A DNA stretch of 64,000 nucleotides from Alphaproteobacteria bacterium (lineage in GTDB: Bacteria; Pseudomonadota; Alphaproteobacteria; UBA8366; Aestuariispiraceae). The position numbers and the translations under genes were made by a program. A model generated the notes under the pieces. That model was not told where the DNA came from. It did no database searches and saw nothing but the letters and a program-made list of their open reading frames with translations. Of the stretch, positions 8,885 to 17,718 are shown in pieces; position 1 is the stretch's first letter; the number at the start of each line of letters is the position of its first letter. The stretch covers positions 21,620 to 85,619 of the forward strand of contig SPJV01000103.1 in assembly GCA_006844765.1 (NCBI GenBank). The letters are read 5' to 3'.

Positions 8885-10210
8885 ATGTTGAGCGCAGAAG
8901 AAAATCGTCTGGTGACGGAGACAGGGCCCGGCACGCCTGCCGGCGCTGTCTTGCGGCGGTATTGGCAGCCGGCAGCGCTGTCGGTGGAGTTGGAAGGGGA
9001 GCGGCCGGTGCGGCCTGTAACCCTGATGGGGGAGCGGCTGGTGCTGTTCCGGGACGAGGATGGCACGCTTGGTCTGATCGGCCGCCACTGTCCCCATCGC
9101 GGCGCCGATTTGTGCTTCGGACGGCTTGAGGATGGCGGGCTGCGCTGTCCCTTCCACGGCTGGCTGTTCGACAGTGCGGGAGCCTGTCTTGAGCAACCGG
9201 CAGAACCCGAAGGCAGCCGCTTTCATGAGAAAATCCGCCATGCCTCCTATCCAGTGCAGGAGCGCAATGGGATCATCTTCGCGTATTTGGGCTCGGGAGA
9301 GCCACCCGCCCTGCCCGATATCGACTGTCTGAACGCCCCGGAAAGCCATGCCTTTGCCTTCAAGGGGTTGATCGAATGCAACTGGCTGCAAGCGTTAGAG
9401 GTTGGGATTGACCCGGCCCACGCATCCTTCCTGCATCGGTTTGAGGAAGAAGATGCGCCGGATGAGCGCTATGGCAAACAATTCCGCGATGTCTCCATCG
9501 ATAGCGACCTGCCGATGACCCGGGTTCTGCGGGAATATCCGCGCCCCAAGATCACGGTGGAGGATACTGACTACGGATTGAGGCTCACTGCGCTGCGTGA
9601 CCTGGACGGCAGCGCCATGCATGTGCGGGTCACCAACCAGCTGTTCCCAACCGCAATCGTCATCCCAATGAGCGCCGATATGTCGATCACTCAATGGCAT
9701 GTGCCGGTCGATGATGTCACCTGCTATTGGTATGCGATCTTCACCAGTTTCAGCGCACCCGTTGATCATGCGACCATGCGTGAGCAGCGCCTGGAGCTCT
9801 ATGAGTTGCCCGACTACATCCCGAAAATCGGCAAGCGCAACGACTATGGCTTCGATGCGGAAGAGCAGCGGTCCCGCACCTATACCGGCATGGGCGAAGA
9901 CATCAACGTTCACGACCAATGGGCGGTCGAGAGCCTGGGCGCGATCCAAGACAGGACGCAGGAGCATCTGGGCGCAACCGATATCGGCATCACCGCCTAT
10001 CGCAAGAAGCTCCGCAAGGCGATCCGCGCTCTTACTGCCGAGGCGAATGGAGAAGCTGTTAAGGCGGATGATATTCCCCCCGCCCTGCCCCGCGAGAATC
10101 CGCTTTCCGTCGATTGTGTCGCCCCGATTGAGGGCTGGCAGGCACGTTGGCGGGCAACCCTCGCCGCCCGCCGCGCCGGCTGTCCTTGGCTTGCGGAGGC
10201 TGCGGAGTGA
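8885..10210 (+). CDS. Rieske oxygenase, phthalate-dioxygenase-like
   Basis: Oxygenase component of a Rieske non-heme iron system, 441 residues, homohexamer/homotrimer type with alpha subunits only. The Rieske cluster ligands are Cys69-His71 (GRHCPHRGADLCFG) and Cys88-His91 (LRCPFHGWLFD). The mononuclear iron site is in ALEVGIDPAHASFLHRF (His180, His185). The long N-terminus and GIDPAHASFLHR resemble phthalate 4,5-dioxygenase and related demethylases. No reductase is encoded nearby. Its stop codon overlaps the GTG start of the next gene, so oxygenase and ligase are made together. The substrate is unknown; see the finding on amine catabolism. Confidence 0.88.
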   Translation: MLSAEENRLVTETGPGTPAGAVLRRYWQPAALSVELEGERPVRPVTLMGERLVLFRDEDGTLGLIGRHCPHRGADLCFGRLEDGGLRCPFHGWLFDSAGACLEQPAEPEGSRFHEKIRHASYPVQERNGIIFAYLGSGEPPALPDIDCLNAPESHAFAFKGLIECNWLQALEVGIDPAHASFLHRFEEEDAPDERYGKQFRDVSIDSDLPMTRVLREYPRPKITVEDTDYGLRLTALRDLDGSAMHVRVTNQLFPTAIVIPMSADMSITQWHVPVDDVTCYWYAIFTSFSAPVDHATMREQRLELYELPDYIPKIGKRNDYGFDAEEQRSRTYTGMGEDINVHDQWAVESLGAIQDRTQEHLGATDIGITAYRKKLRKAIRALTAEANGEAVKADDIPPALPRENPLSVDCVAPIEGWQARWRATLAARRAGCPWLAEAAE

Positions 10211-11664
10211 GTCTGGATGCAGGGATGGGTCGGGCCGGATTTTCCGCGCGCGCCGGGCTTGATGGCGAGGACTTCCGGCGTCAGGCCGATGAAATAGTTG
10301 CCCGCGTTGCGGCGGAGGGTATCGCTGATATCCGCCTTGTTTTCTGTGACCAGCATGGGATCTCGCGCGGCAAGACCGTGATGGCGGAAGCCCTGCCCGG
10401 TGCCTTCGCCGATGGCGTCAGCATGACGACCACGCTGCTGCTGAAGGACACATCCCACCGCACCGTCTTTCCGGTGTGGGAGGCTGGAGCCGGCCTGGGT
10501 CGACCGGAACTTGCCGGTGCCGGTGACTTCGTGATGCTGCCGGACCCAACAACCTTCCGCCGCCTGCCGTGGCTGGAGGCAACCGGTTGGATGCAATGCG
10601 ACCTCTACTTCCCGGACGGCACGCCGATTGCGGTCTCGGCACGAGGAATTGGAAAACAGGCCGTCGCGGCATTGGATGACGCGGGTTTCGGCTATCTTTC
10701 AGGGCTTGAGGTGGAATTCCACCTTTTGAAGCTGGAAGACCCGAAGCTCTCCCCCGGTCAGGCAGGGCAGCCTGCAGATCCGCCCGCCGTCAGTTTACTG
10801 ACCCATGGCTTCCAGTATCTGACCGAAATTCGCGGTGACGAGATCGAACCGATAACCGAAGTGATCGCGCGCGATGTCCAGGCTCTGGGATTGCCGCTGC
10901 GCACGGTAGAGACCGAATTCGGCCCCAGCCAGGTCGAGATGACCTTTGCCCCCCTCCCGGGCATGGAAAGTGCCGATGCGATGTTCCTGTTCAGGGGTGC
11001 TGTGAAGCAGATTGCCCGCCGAATGGGGTGCCACGCGACCTTCATGTGTCGACCGCATATCCCGGATCTGTTTGCCAGTGGATGGCACTTGCACCAATCC
11101 TTAACCCGGGATGGCGCCAATGCCTTCATGCCGGCAGGGGATGGTGCGCTATCGCCAACCGGCCTCGCCTATCTGGCGGGGTTACTGGAGCATGCAGCGG
11201 CGGCATCGCCCCTGCTGGTGCCAACGATCAATGGCTATAAGCGCTACCGCCCGCATACCTTGGCGCCGGACCGCATTCTGTGGGGTCGTGATAACAAGGG
11301 GGCAATGCTGCGGGTGATCGGTGGTCCCGGAGAAGGCGCCACCCGGATCGAAAATCGCGCGGGAGAACCGGCAGCCAATCCCTATCTGGCAATGGCTGCA
11401 CAGATTCATGCAGGGCTGGACGGCATTCGGCGCGGGTTGGAACCGCCGGCAGCAAGCGAAACCCCCTATGACCAACCGGACGCTGAACAGCTGCCCCGCA
11501 GCCTGATCGATGCGCTCCATGCATTCGATCAATCAACCTTCTTCAGAGAAGCGTTTGGCGATGAGGTTGTCGATTGGTTCTCGACCATCAAACGCGCTGA
11601 AATTTCCCGTTTCCTTTCCGAAACCACAGATTGGGAACAGCGCGAGTATTTCGAAGTATTCTAA
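10207..11664 (+). CDS. glutamine-synthetase-family ligase
   Basis: 485-residue glutamine-synthetase-fold ligase that would form a gamma-glutamyl amide from glutamate, ATP and an amine. Family motifs are FASGWHLHQSL (cf. GSGxHxHxS), NGYKRYRPHTLAP with the ATP/glutamate site, and IENRAGEPAANPYLAMAAQI near the C-terminus. It lacks the adenylylation-loop tyrosine context of GlnA and is closer to gamma-glutamylpolyamine or gamma-glutamylanilide synthetases. The start is a GTG whose last bases form the stop of the Rieske gene (GTGA). An upstream in-frame ATG would lie deep inside that gene. The coupling argues for a catabolic role, not nitrogen assimilation. Confidence 0.85.
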   Translation: MSLDAGMGRAGFSARAGLDGEDFRRQADEIVARVAAEGIADIRLVFCDQHGISRGKTVMAEALPGAFADGVSMTTTLLLKDTSHRTVFPVWEAGAGLGRPELAGAGDFVMLPDPTTFRRLPWLEATGWMQCDLYFPDGTPIAVSARGIGKQAVAALDDAGFGYLSGLEVEFHLLKLEDPKLSPGQAGQPADPPAVSLLTHGFQYLTEIRGDEIEPITEVIARDVQALGLPLRTVETEFGPSQVEMTFAPLPGMESADAMFLFRGAVKQIARRMGCHATFMCRPHIPDLFASGWHLHQSLTRDGANAFMPAGDGALSPTGLAYLAGLLEHAAAASPLLVPTINGYKRYRPHTLAPDRILWGRDNKGAMLRVIGGPGEGATRIENRAGEPAANPYLAMAAQIHAGLDGIRRGLEPPAASETPYDQPDAEQLPRSLIDALHAFDQSTFFREAFGDEVVDWFSTIKRAEISRFLSETTDWEQREYFEVF

Positions 11665-11677
11665 CGCTTTATTTGGG

Positions 11678-12787
11678 TTAGGCTTCAAACACCGCCACAG
11701 GGTCCTTGAAGACCTCGAGGATCGGCTCAACGCCCAAACCGGGTGTGTTACCAGCGCGCATTTCAATCGCCGGATCGTGCACAAGGCCTGTCGCGGTTTC
11801 GACCGTCACGGCAGTCGAACAATCCCAGGCGGAAAGAAGAACGCCCGGTGGCGTCGAATGCGCCAGATGCGCCGTTGCGGCTGCCCCGATATCTCCGCCC
11901 GAGGTCTCTTGGATAAACATCGGAATGCCCAATTTGGCCGCGACATCGCGTATTTGTCGCGCCGGTGTTAACCCGCCAACACGCCCAATCTTCAGATTGA
12001 TCGCATCAACCGCGTGATCGGCCACAGCGCGCAGCAATCCCTGCAAGTCCAGGATACATTCATCGAGGCTCATCGCGCGGCCTGTGGAGGTCTTAAATGC
12101 CAGACATTCCTCGTAGGTCATGCAAGGCTGTTCGAAGAGAATATTGACGTCGTCCAGTGCCCGCGCGATCCCGATGGCTTGATCAACCCGCCATCCTTGG
12201 TTCGCATCGATCTTTAGAACGTCGCCAGGAATCATCTGGTCTGCGATGAGGCGAGACATCGCGATATCGGTCGCCGGATCACCGGATGCCTTAAATTCGA
12301 AATAGGTACAGCCAGACTCCTTATACCCTTGCATAAGATCGCGAGACACATCCGACAGATCGAGCGTAAAGAATCCCTTCCCCTTGCACAGATCATCGGA
12401 AAGGAAGCCACCCATCAGCCGATAGATCGGCATCGAAGCGGCTTTACCCAGTAAATCCCAAGCCGCCATGTCAAAAGCGGTTTTGACATGTGGATGGCCA
12501 ACCAAGGCACGGTCCATCACCGCATAAAGCTGGACCAAATCCCGCGGGTCCTCGCCAAGTAGCGTCGGTGCCAATTCCATCATCCCAGCACGCGCGGTGT
12601 TTGGGGATGCATTCAGATAGTTCGAGCCAAAGGGGCAGCTTTCCCCCCACCCTTCGAGGCCGGAATCTGTCGTGACCCGAAGGACTGTTGAATCCAGGAC
12701 ACGCCATACACGGCCACCGGATTGCTTGAATTCCCCCCCGACAATCGGCATTTCGAGTTGGAATATCTCGACTTTCGATATCTTCAT
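11678..12787 (-). CDS. enolase-superfamily enzyme, hydroxyproline-betaine epimerase-like (copy 1)
   Basis: Mandelate racemase/muconate lactonizing enzyme family protein of 369 residues. The catalytic lysines are at Lys166 (TYFEFKASGD, first Lys of the KxK replaced) and Lys266 (INLKIGRVGG). Metal ligands are Asp194 (KIDANQGW), Glu219 (LFEQP) and Asp242 (SLDECIL). The spacing is the one I know from 4-hydroxyproline-betaine 2-epimerase (HpbD) and cis-3-hydroxyproline dehydratase. Two bases facing each other across the substrate fit a racemase or epimerase. It is the last gene of a four-gene operon and a diverged tandem copy of its neighbour. Substrate identity is inference from context. Confidence 0.85.
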   Translation of the reverse strand: MKISKVEIFQLEMPIVGGEFKQSGGRVWRVLDSTVLRVTTDSGLEGWGESCPFGSNYLNASPNTARAGMMELAPTLLGEDPRDLVQLYAVMDRALVGHPHVKTAFDMAAWDLLGKAASMPIYRLMGGFLSDDLCKGKGFFTLDLSDVSRDLMQGYKESGCTYFEFKASGDPATDIAMSRLIADQMIPGDVLKIDANQGWRVDQAIGIARALDDVNILFEQPCMTYEECLAFKTSTGRAMSLDECILDLQGLLRAVADHAVDAINLKIGRVGGLTPARQIRDVAAKLGIPMFIQETSGGDIGAAATAHLAHSTPPGVLLSAWDCSTAVTVETATGLVHDPAIEMRAGNTPGLGVEPILEVFKDPVAVFEA

Positions 12788-12821
12788 CTAGCGTCTCACT
12801 CCCAACCACAATTGCGAAAAG

Positions 12822-13940
12822 TTATGCCGCGCTTTCGTATACGGCCACCGGTTCGCCCAAGACATCCAGATCCGGTGCGACGCCGATACCCGGTGCATCC
12901 GGGGCAGCACTATTCCCTGCGCCATCATTGCGTGACCCACGGCCCGGTGCAGGATCTTCGACCAGCATTTCCTGGCAAAGCCAGGTGCCGAGGCGCATCT
13001 CGCGCGGGATCGACTGAGCCAGATGCTGGACTTCAGTGTCGGCTAAGACCGAGCCACCTGTCGCCATCACCAACATCTTGATACCATTCGCCATGGCGAT
13101 ATCCCTAAGCCGTCGTGCCCGGGTAAGCCCGCCAACCCGGTTGAGCTTGATATTCACAACCTCCCCAATACCTTCCGAGGCAATTCGCTGCATATCGCCC
13201 TCCGTTTCCAACCGCTCATCAAGGGAGATGGGCTGACGCGTCAGGCGGCGCACATGGGCGCATTGCTCCAAGGTCTCACAGGGTTGTTCAAAGGTTGCCG
13301 GGATTTCCGCAACAGCATTCATGACGGAGATCGCCTCCGACGGAGTCCAGGCCCGGTTCACATCGAAGAACATGAATTCGCCCGGCTTTTCATTCTGCTT
13401 CAGGAAGCGGATACGCTCGATATCCAGCCCGATATCCGCGCCGACCTTAATCGAATGTGTCGTATACCCGAGCGCCCGATAGGCATCGATGTCAGCCAGC
13501 ATCCCATCCGGTGTATCGGTGGATATGGAGCTGGCAATCGGTATCGGCTCCTCATAACGCCCGCCGAGAAGCTCCACGATCGGCAATCCAGTCGCCTGCC
13601 CCAGGATATCCCAACAGGCCGTATCGAAGGGTTGTTTGGCATACAGGTGCCCCGGAAGGGTCAAATCCATAACGCGGTTGATATGTTCAAGCCGGCGCGG
13701 GTCCATACCGATCAAGGCCGGCGCAAAAAGCTCTGCTGCCGCCCGTATGCCGGCACCATGGGCCGGCAGATACGTATGGCCCCAGGGACAGGCCTCCGCC
13801 CAACCGCTGAGCCCTTCATCCGTATCAAGCCGGAGGAAGGTGCTATCCAGTTTTTCAAACAGCAATCGCCCCCCTGACAGCCGATAGGGTTTCTTCAGAT
13901 GCAGGGTCATCTGGAACAGGCTGACACGGGTGATCTTCAT
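12822..13940 (-). CDS. enolase-superfamily enzyme, hydroxyproline-betaine epimerase-like (copy 2)
   Basis: 372-residue paralogue of the gene after it. Catalytic Lys165 (THSIKVGADIG) and Lys265 (VNIKLNRVGG) flank metal ligands Asp193 (FFDVNRAW), Glu218 (TFEQP) and Asp241 (SLDERL), so the active site is intact. The C-terminal stretch has a short insertion (about 340-350, RGSRNDGAGNSAAPDAPG) not seen in copy 1. The two proteins share the overall frame but differ through the capping-domain 20s loop (YRLSGG versus FKQSGG), which sets specificity in this family, so they may act on different stereoisomers or on successive intermediates. Confidence 0.85.
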   Translation of the reverse strand: MKITRVSLFQMTLHLKKPYRLSGGRLLFEKLDSTFLRLDTDEGLSGWAEACPWGHTYLPAHGAGIRAAAELFAPALIGMDPRRLEHINRVMDLTLPGHLYAKQPFDTACWDILGQATGLPIVELLGGRYEEPIPIASSISTDTPDGMLADIDAYRALGYTTHSIKVGADIGLDIERIRFLKQNEKPGEFMFFDVNRAWTPSEAISVMNAVAEIPATFEQPCETLEQCAHVRRLTRQPISLDERLETEGDMQRIASEGIGEVVNIKLNRVGGLTRARRLRDIAMANGIKMLVMATGGSVLADTEVQHLAQSIPREMRLGTWLCQEMLVEDPAPGRGSRNDGAGNSAAPDAPGIGVAPDLDVLGEPVAVYESAA

Positions 13941-13950
13941 GGCTGAATTC

Positions 13951-15057
13951 CTAATCGACGGTCAGGACGATTTTCCCAACCTTCTGTTTTGTGATGAAGA
14001 GTTCCTGCGCGGCATGGATTTCTTCCATTGGGAAGACGGCGCCGATGACGGGCCTCACTTCCCCGCGCTCGATATAACCAACCAGGTTCCCGAACACGCG
14101 CGGCTGTAGACAGGTCGCCCCATAGAATTCCAGATCGCGATAGATCAGGTTGCGCAGGTTAAAAGCGACGCTGGGCCCGGAAATCGCACCAGCAGAGCTG
14201 TAACGCCCGCCCGGACGTAGCCGGTCCACGACCAGTGGGAAGCCGTCTCCCCCGACAACATCCAAGACCACATCGACGCGACCATCCCCGGTCAGAGGCC
14301 GCAAAGTTGCTTCAAGATCCGCTACTGAGCGCGGCAAGAGGTGGTCCGCGCCTAGGGGCACCAATTGATCATGTTTGGCCTCTGATGCCATAGCGATCAC
14401 AGTTGCACCGCGCCGCTTACACAGCTGGATCGCCGCCGAGCCAACACCGCCCGATGCGCCGGTGATAAGCACCTGATCGCCCTCCCCAACCCTGGGTCGG
14501 TCGACCATATTTTCCGATGTCGCATAGGCACAGGGGAAAGAGGCGAGTTCGACGTCACTCAGATCACAGACAAGGGCGTGTGCATTTTCCGCCGGCACCT
14601 TTGTGAACTGCGCGAAACCGCCATTCAGCTCCGACCCGAAATAATCCCAGTTTTCGATGTCGTTCAGATCATGCCGTATCCAACCATCAATGATGACCCG
14701 CTGCCCGATCCGCGCGGGGTCGACGCCATCACCAACGGCTGCGACCTTCCCACATACATCGGCGCCTTGAATACGGGGAAAGGTTAGAGGTTGACCGCCC
14801 CAGCTCCCTTGGTCCGCCTCCGCCTCGGCAAAGCCGTCGGTGCCGCCATCCTGGGTAATTCCGTCCGTGACCTTGTCGGAATACCAGGCCGTGCGGGTGT
14901 TGATATCCGTGTTGTTGAGCGCCGCTGCGCGCACACGGACAACGACCTCTCCCCGTCCAGGCCTGGGCACTGGCACATCATCCCGAAGCACCAGTTTATC
15001 CAATCCGCCATGCCCGGTTAGCAGGACCGCACGCATCTTATCAGGCAGTTCGGTCAT
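13951..15057 (-). CDS. zinc-type alcohol dehydrogenase / quinone oxidoreductase
   Basis: 368-residue medium-chain dehydrogenase/reductase. The N-terminal catalytic fold includes PRPGRGEVVVRVRAAALNNTD; the nucleotide fold shows VLITGASGGVGSAAIQLCKRRG, a GxxGxxG motif with an AxxG context favouring NADP(H). PRIQGADVCGKVAAVGDGVD is the family signature. No clear structural-zinc cysteine cluster is visible, as in the quinone oxidoreductase branch. It lies ten bases before the enolase gene in the same operon, so it probably oxidises or reduces an intermediate of the same pathway. Substrate not recognisable. Confidence 0.8.
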   Translation of the reverse strand: MTELPDKMRAVLLTGHGGLDKLVLRDDVPVPRPGRGEVVVRVRAAALNNTDINTRTAWYSDKVTDGITQDGGTDGFAEAEADQGSWGGQPLTFPRIQGADVCGKVAAVGDGVDPARIGQRVIIDGWIRHDLNDIENWDYFGSELNGGFAQFTKVPAENAHALVCDLSDVELASFPCAYATSENMVDRPRVGEGDQVLITGASGGVGSAAIQLCKRRGATVIAMASEAKHDQLVPLGADHLLPRSVADLEATLRPLTGDGRVDVVLDVVGGDGFPLVVDRLRPGGRYSSAGAISGPSVAFNLRNLIYRDLEFYGATCLQPRVFGNLVGYIERGEVRPVIGAVFPMEEIHAAQELFITKQKVGKIVLTVD

Positions 15058-15102
15058 AGCGGAAACTCCCTCGTAACGCTGGACTTTCAGATCGTTTGGT
15101 TA

Positions 15103-17550
15103 TCAACCATCCACACGTGGCTTCTCGTTACCCGGATCGTAGACCGGATCGGCAAGGACCGTCGCTGGAAATCTGTCGCCCAGGACCATCACTTCGAGCT
15201 GTGTGCCTGGCGCTGCGGCGGACGGCTTCACATAGGCATAGGCAAGCGCCTTACCGGTATAGAGCCCACGGCCACCGGAACTAACCTGCCCGACATGCGC
15301 GCCATTGTGATAGATCGTTTCTGATGAATGCGGATCACGGTCATCGACATCGACTTCCAGTTGGACACAGACCCACGGCAGATCACCCGCCTTTGCCTTC
15401 ATGGCACTTACCCGGGTCTTATCCAGACCGACAAAGCCGCCGTCCTTGTCCATCTTCACAAAACGCATCACATCGGCTTCCGGCAGCGTTACCTCGTTGG
15501 TGAGCTCACCCGCCCCTTTATAGCCTTTTTCCAACCGCATAGAGTTGAGCGCATAGGAACCGAAATTGGCGATGCCGTGCGGCTCACCGGCGGCCCAAAT
15601 GGCATCATAGACCGCCAGAGCCTTATCCATGGGCACATGCAACTCCCAACCCAGCTCCCCCTGATAGGACATACGGAAGGCGCGGGTTGCAGCGCCGGCG
15701 ATATCAACGGTGCGGCACTTGAGCCAGGGCCAGCTTGCATTATCCAAAGGCGCTGCTGTGGTTTCGCGAAGGATATCTCGGGACCGTGGGCCTGACAGGG
15801 CAAGGACCGCAAAATCCTTCGAAACGACCTCTACCGTGACATCCTCACCGTCCACGATCGACTGCTGCAGCATGTCACGGACCTTTTGTTCGGAGAATGC
15901 CGCGAAGACGAAGTAGAACACATCATTTTCCAACCGCGCGACCGTCACTTCCGCTTCGATCGTGCCTTTCGTATTCAGCATGTGGGTTAGAACCTGCCCG
16001 CCCACTTTGCGCGGTGCCCGGTTTGCGACCATACGATTGACGAAGGCTTCCGCGTCCTTACCGGTCACATCGATCTTGGCGAAGGCCGACATATCGGCAA
16101 TCCCGGCCCGTTCGCGGACGGCCTTGCATTCCTCGGCCACCGCGCGCTGCCAATCCGGGCGCTTCCAGCCCAGGATGTCTGCCCCCTTCTCCTGATCCGG
16201 CAGAGCGAACCAGCGCGGGCGCTCCCATCCATAGACTTCTTCATGGATCGCGCCGGCAGCATTCAGGCGCTCGAAAAGCGCAGAGGTCTTCTTCGGACGG
16301 CCGGTTACCCGCTGACGCCCCGGATAAGGAATCTCATGGCGCAGGACATAATCTTCCTTCGCCCGTTCAATCCGATATTCATCATCGATGTAATCGCCGA
16401 AGCGGCGCGGATCGAAGTCGCGCATGTTGATATCGGCAGAACCATAGGTCATCCACTGGGCGAGATACTTACCGGCCCCCGGTCCCCAAGCGATGCCGAC
16501 ATGGCTACCGCAACAGCACCAGTAGTTGGTCAGCCCCGGCGCTGGGCCCAGAAGCATCTGGCCGTCCGGCGGCATCGGGATGGCGCCATGGACTTCGCGC
16601 TTGATGCCATAGTTTTCCAGCACCGGCATCCGCTCCAACGCCTTCTCCAGATAGGGCATGATTCGGTCATAATCGGCCTCGAACAGCTCGTTCTCCGCCT
16701 CCCAGGGCGCGCCGTCATCCCAGATCGTGTTGGCATTCTCGCTTTCGTAAATACCGATCAGGCCCGACTTCTGCTCCATGCGGATATAACCGGAATAAGT
16801 CATGTCATCGCGTACGACCGGCAGCTCTTTCTCAAGATCCATGAACTCCTTGACCGCGTCCGTGACAAAGTAGTGGTGGGTCGTGTTCGCCATCGGCAGA
16901 TCGTAGCCGGCCCAGGCAGCGACCTGACGGGCATAGGATCCGGCAGCATTGACCACGATTTCAGCGGTGATATCGCCCTGCTCCGTCTTGACCAGCCATT
17001 CGCCATTCGGCTGCTGAATGGTATCGAGCACCCGATTGTGACGGATGACCTTAGCACCTCTATCGCGCGCGCCCTTGATCATCCCAAAGGTCGCACCAGC
17101 AGGATCGACATGGCCATCATCCGGCGTGTGTAGAACGCCCTTCACCCCATCGAAGTTAAAGAAAGGATGATGCTTCTTCGCTTCCTCGACCGAGATCAAT
17201 TCCATGGGCACTTCCATGCCGCGCCCGACGGAAAGGATGTGACGGATAAATTCCATCTCATCATCCAGATAGGCGACCCGCATCGACCCGCAACCATGCC
17301 AGGACACAGACTGGCCGGTCTCGGCCTCCAGCTGATTATAGAACTCAACACCATATTTGTTGATCTTACCCAGTCCCCAATGCGCGAGGCCGTGAGTGAT
17401 CTGCCCTGCCGCATGCCAGGTCGAGCCGGATGTGAGCTCCGCCTTTTCGATCAGCATCAGGTCCTTCCAGCCTTCCTTGGCCAGATGGTAGAGAAGTGCG
17501 GCCCCCATGATGCCACCACCGATAATGACCACGCGCGCCTGACTGTCCAT
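15103..17550 (-). CDS. FAD-dependent dehydrogenase with GcvT domain (dimethylglycine/sarcosine dehydrogenase family), copy 1
   Basis: 815-residue two-domain demethylating dehydrogenase. The N-terminal half is a DAO-fold flavoprotein: VVIIGGGIMGAALLYHLAKE binds FAD, and LTSGSTWHAAGQ contains His46, the position at which dimethylglycine and sarcosine dehydrogenases hold FAD covalently. The C-terminal half from about 430 is a GcvT-like tetrahydrofolate domain (VTGKDAEAFVNRMV, then SYQGELGWELHVP). Such enzymes oxidise an N-methyl group and pass the carbon to folate. It is the first gene of the four-gene operon divergent from the RpiR regulator. The context suggests an N-methyl intermediate from betaine breakdown; the exact substrate is open. 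Confidence 0.9.
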   Translation of the reverse strand: MDSQARVVIIGGGIMGAALLYHLAKEGWKDLMLIEKAELTSGSTWHAAGQITHGLAHWGLGKINKYGVEFYNQLEAETGQSVSWHGCGSMRVAYLDDEMEFIRHILSVGRGMEVPMELISVEEAKKHHPFFNFDGVKGVLHTPDDGHVDPAGATFGMIKGARDRGAKVIRHNRVLDTIQQPNGEWLVKTEQGDITAEIVVNAAGSYARQVAAWAGYDLPMANTTHHYFVTDAVKEFMDLEKELPVVRDDMTYSGYIRMEQKSGLIGIYESENANTIWDDGAPWEAENELFEADYDRIMPYLEKALERMPVLENYGIKREVHGAIPMPPDGQMLLGPAPGLTNYWCCCGSHVGIAWGPGAGKYLAQWMTYGSADINMRDFDPRRFGDYIDDEYRIERAKEDYVLRHEIPYPGRQRVTGRPKKTSALFERLNAAGAIHEEVYGWERPRWFALPDQEKGADILGWKRPDWQRAVAEECKAVRERAGIADMSAFAKIDVTGKDAEAFVNRMVANRAPRKVGGQVLTHMLNTKGTIEAEVTVARLENDVFYFVFAAFSEQKVRDMLQQSIVDGEDVTVEVVSKDFAVLALSGPRSRDILRETTAAPLDNASWPWLKCRTVDIAGAATRAFRMSYQGELGWELHVPMDKALAVYDAIWAAGEPHGIANFGSYALNSMRLEKGYKGAGELTNEVTLPEADVMRFVKMDKDGGFVGLDKTRVSAMKAKAGDLPWVCVQLEVDVDDRDPHSSETIYHNGAHVGQVSSGGRGLYTGKALAYAYVKPSAAAPGTQLEVMVLGDRFPATVLADPVYDPGNEKPRVDG

Positions 17551-17718
17551 GATATCGTCCCTAAAGATTACCTAAGCGTAGCTAGGCTTGGTTGAGTGGG
17601 TGAAAAGCATGTTCCAATGTCATCGCATCTCAATATCGTTTTTGTGCCACTGTCAATTCGAATTTGCACATATGTACCAAAAATGACATAACCGACGAAT
17701 TGCCATAAGGACGATGTC
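17551..17718. promoter_or_regulatory. divergent promoter region with candidate RpiR operator
   Basis: The space between the demethylase operon and the RpiR gene holds an imperfect palindrome centred on ACATATGT (about 17664-17683). Its right half reads TGTACCAAAAA (17673-17683). The reverse complement of this 11-mer recurs upstream of the Rieske gene on the other side of the regulator. A regulator binding both would control both gene sets. This is a by-eye assignment; no protein-DNA evidence is available. Confidence 0.5.

Noticed and set aside
8744..9391. Long minus-strand extension of the DJ-1/PfpI reading frame
   Set aside because: It runs antisense through the Rieske oxygenase gene, contains no family similarity, and the family start MKTLAALVFPGF fits the later ATG.
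10207..11664. Housekeeping glutamine synthetase GlnA
   Set aside because: It is coupled to a Rieske oxygenase, has no glnB neighbour and its sequence blocks look like the catabolic gamma-glutamyl ligase branch.
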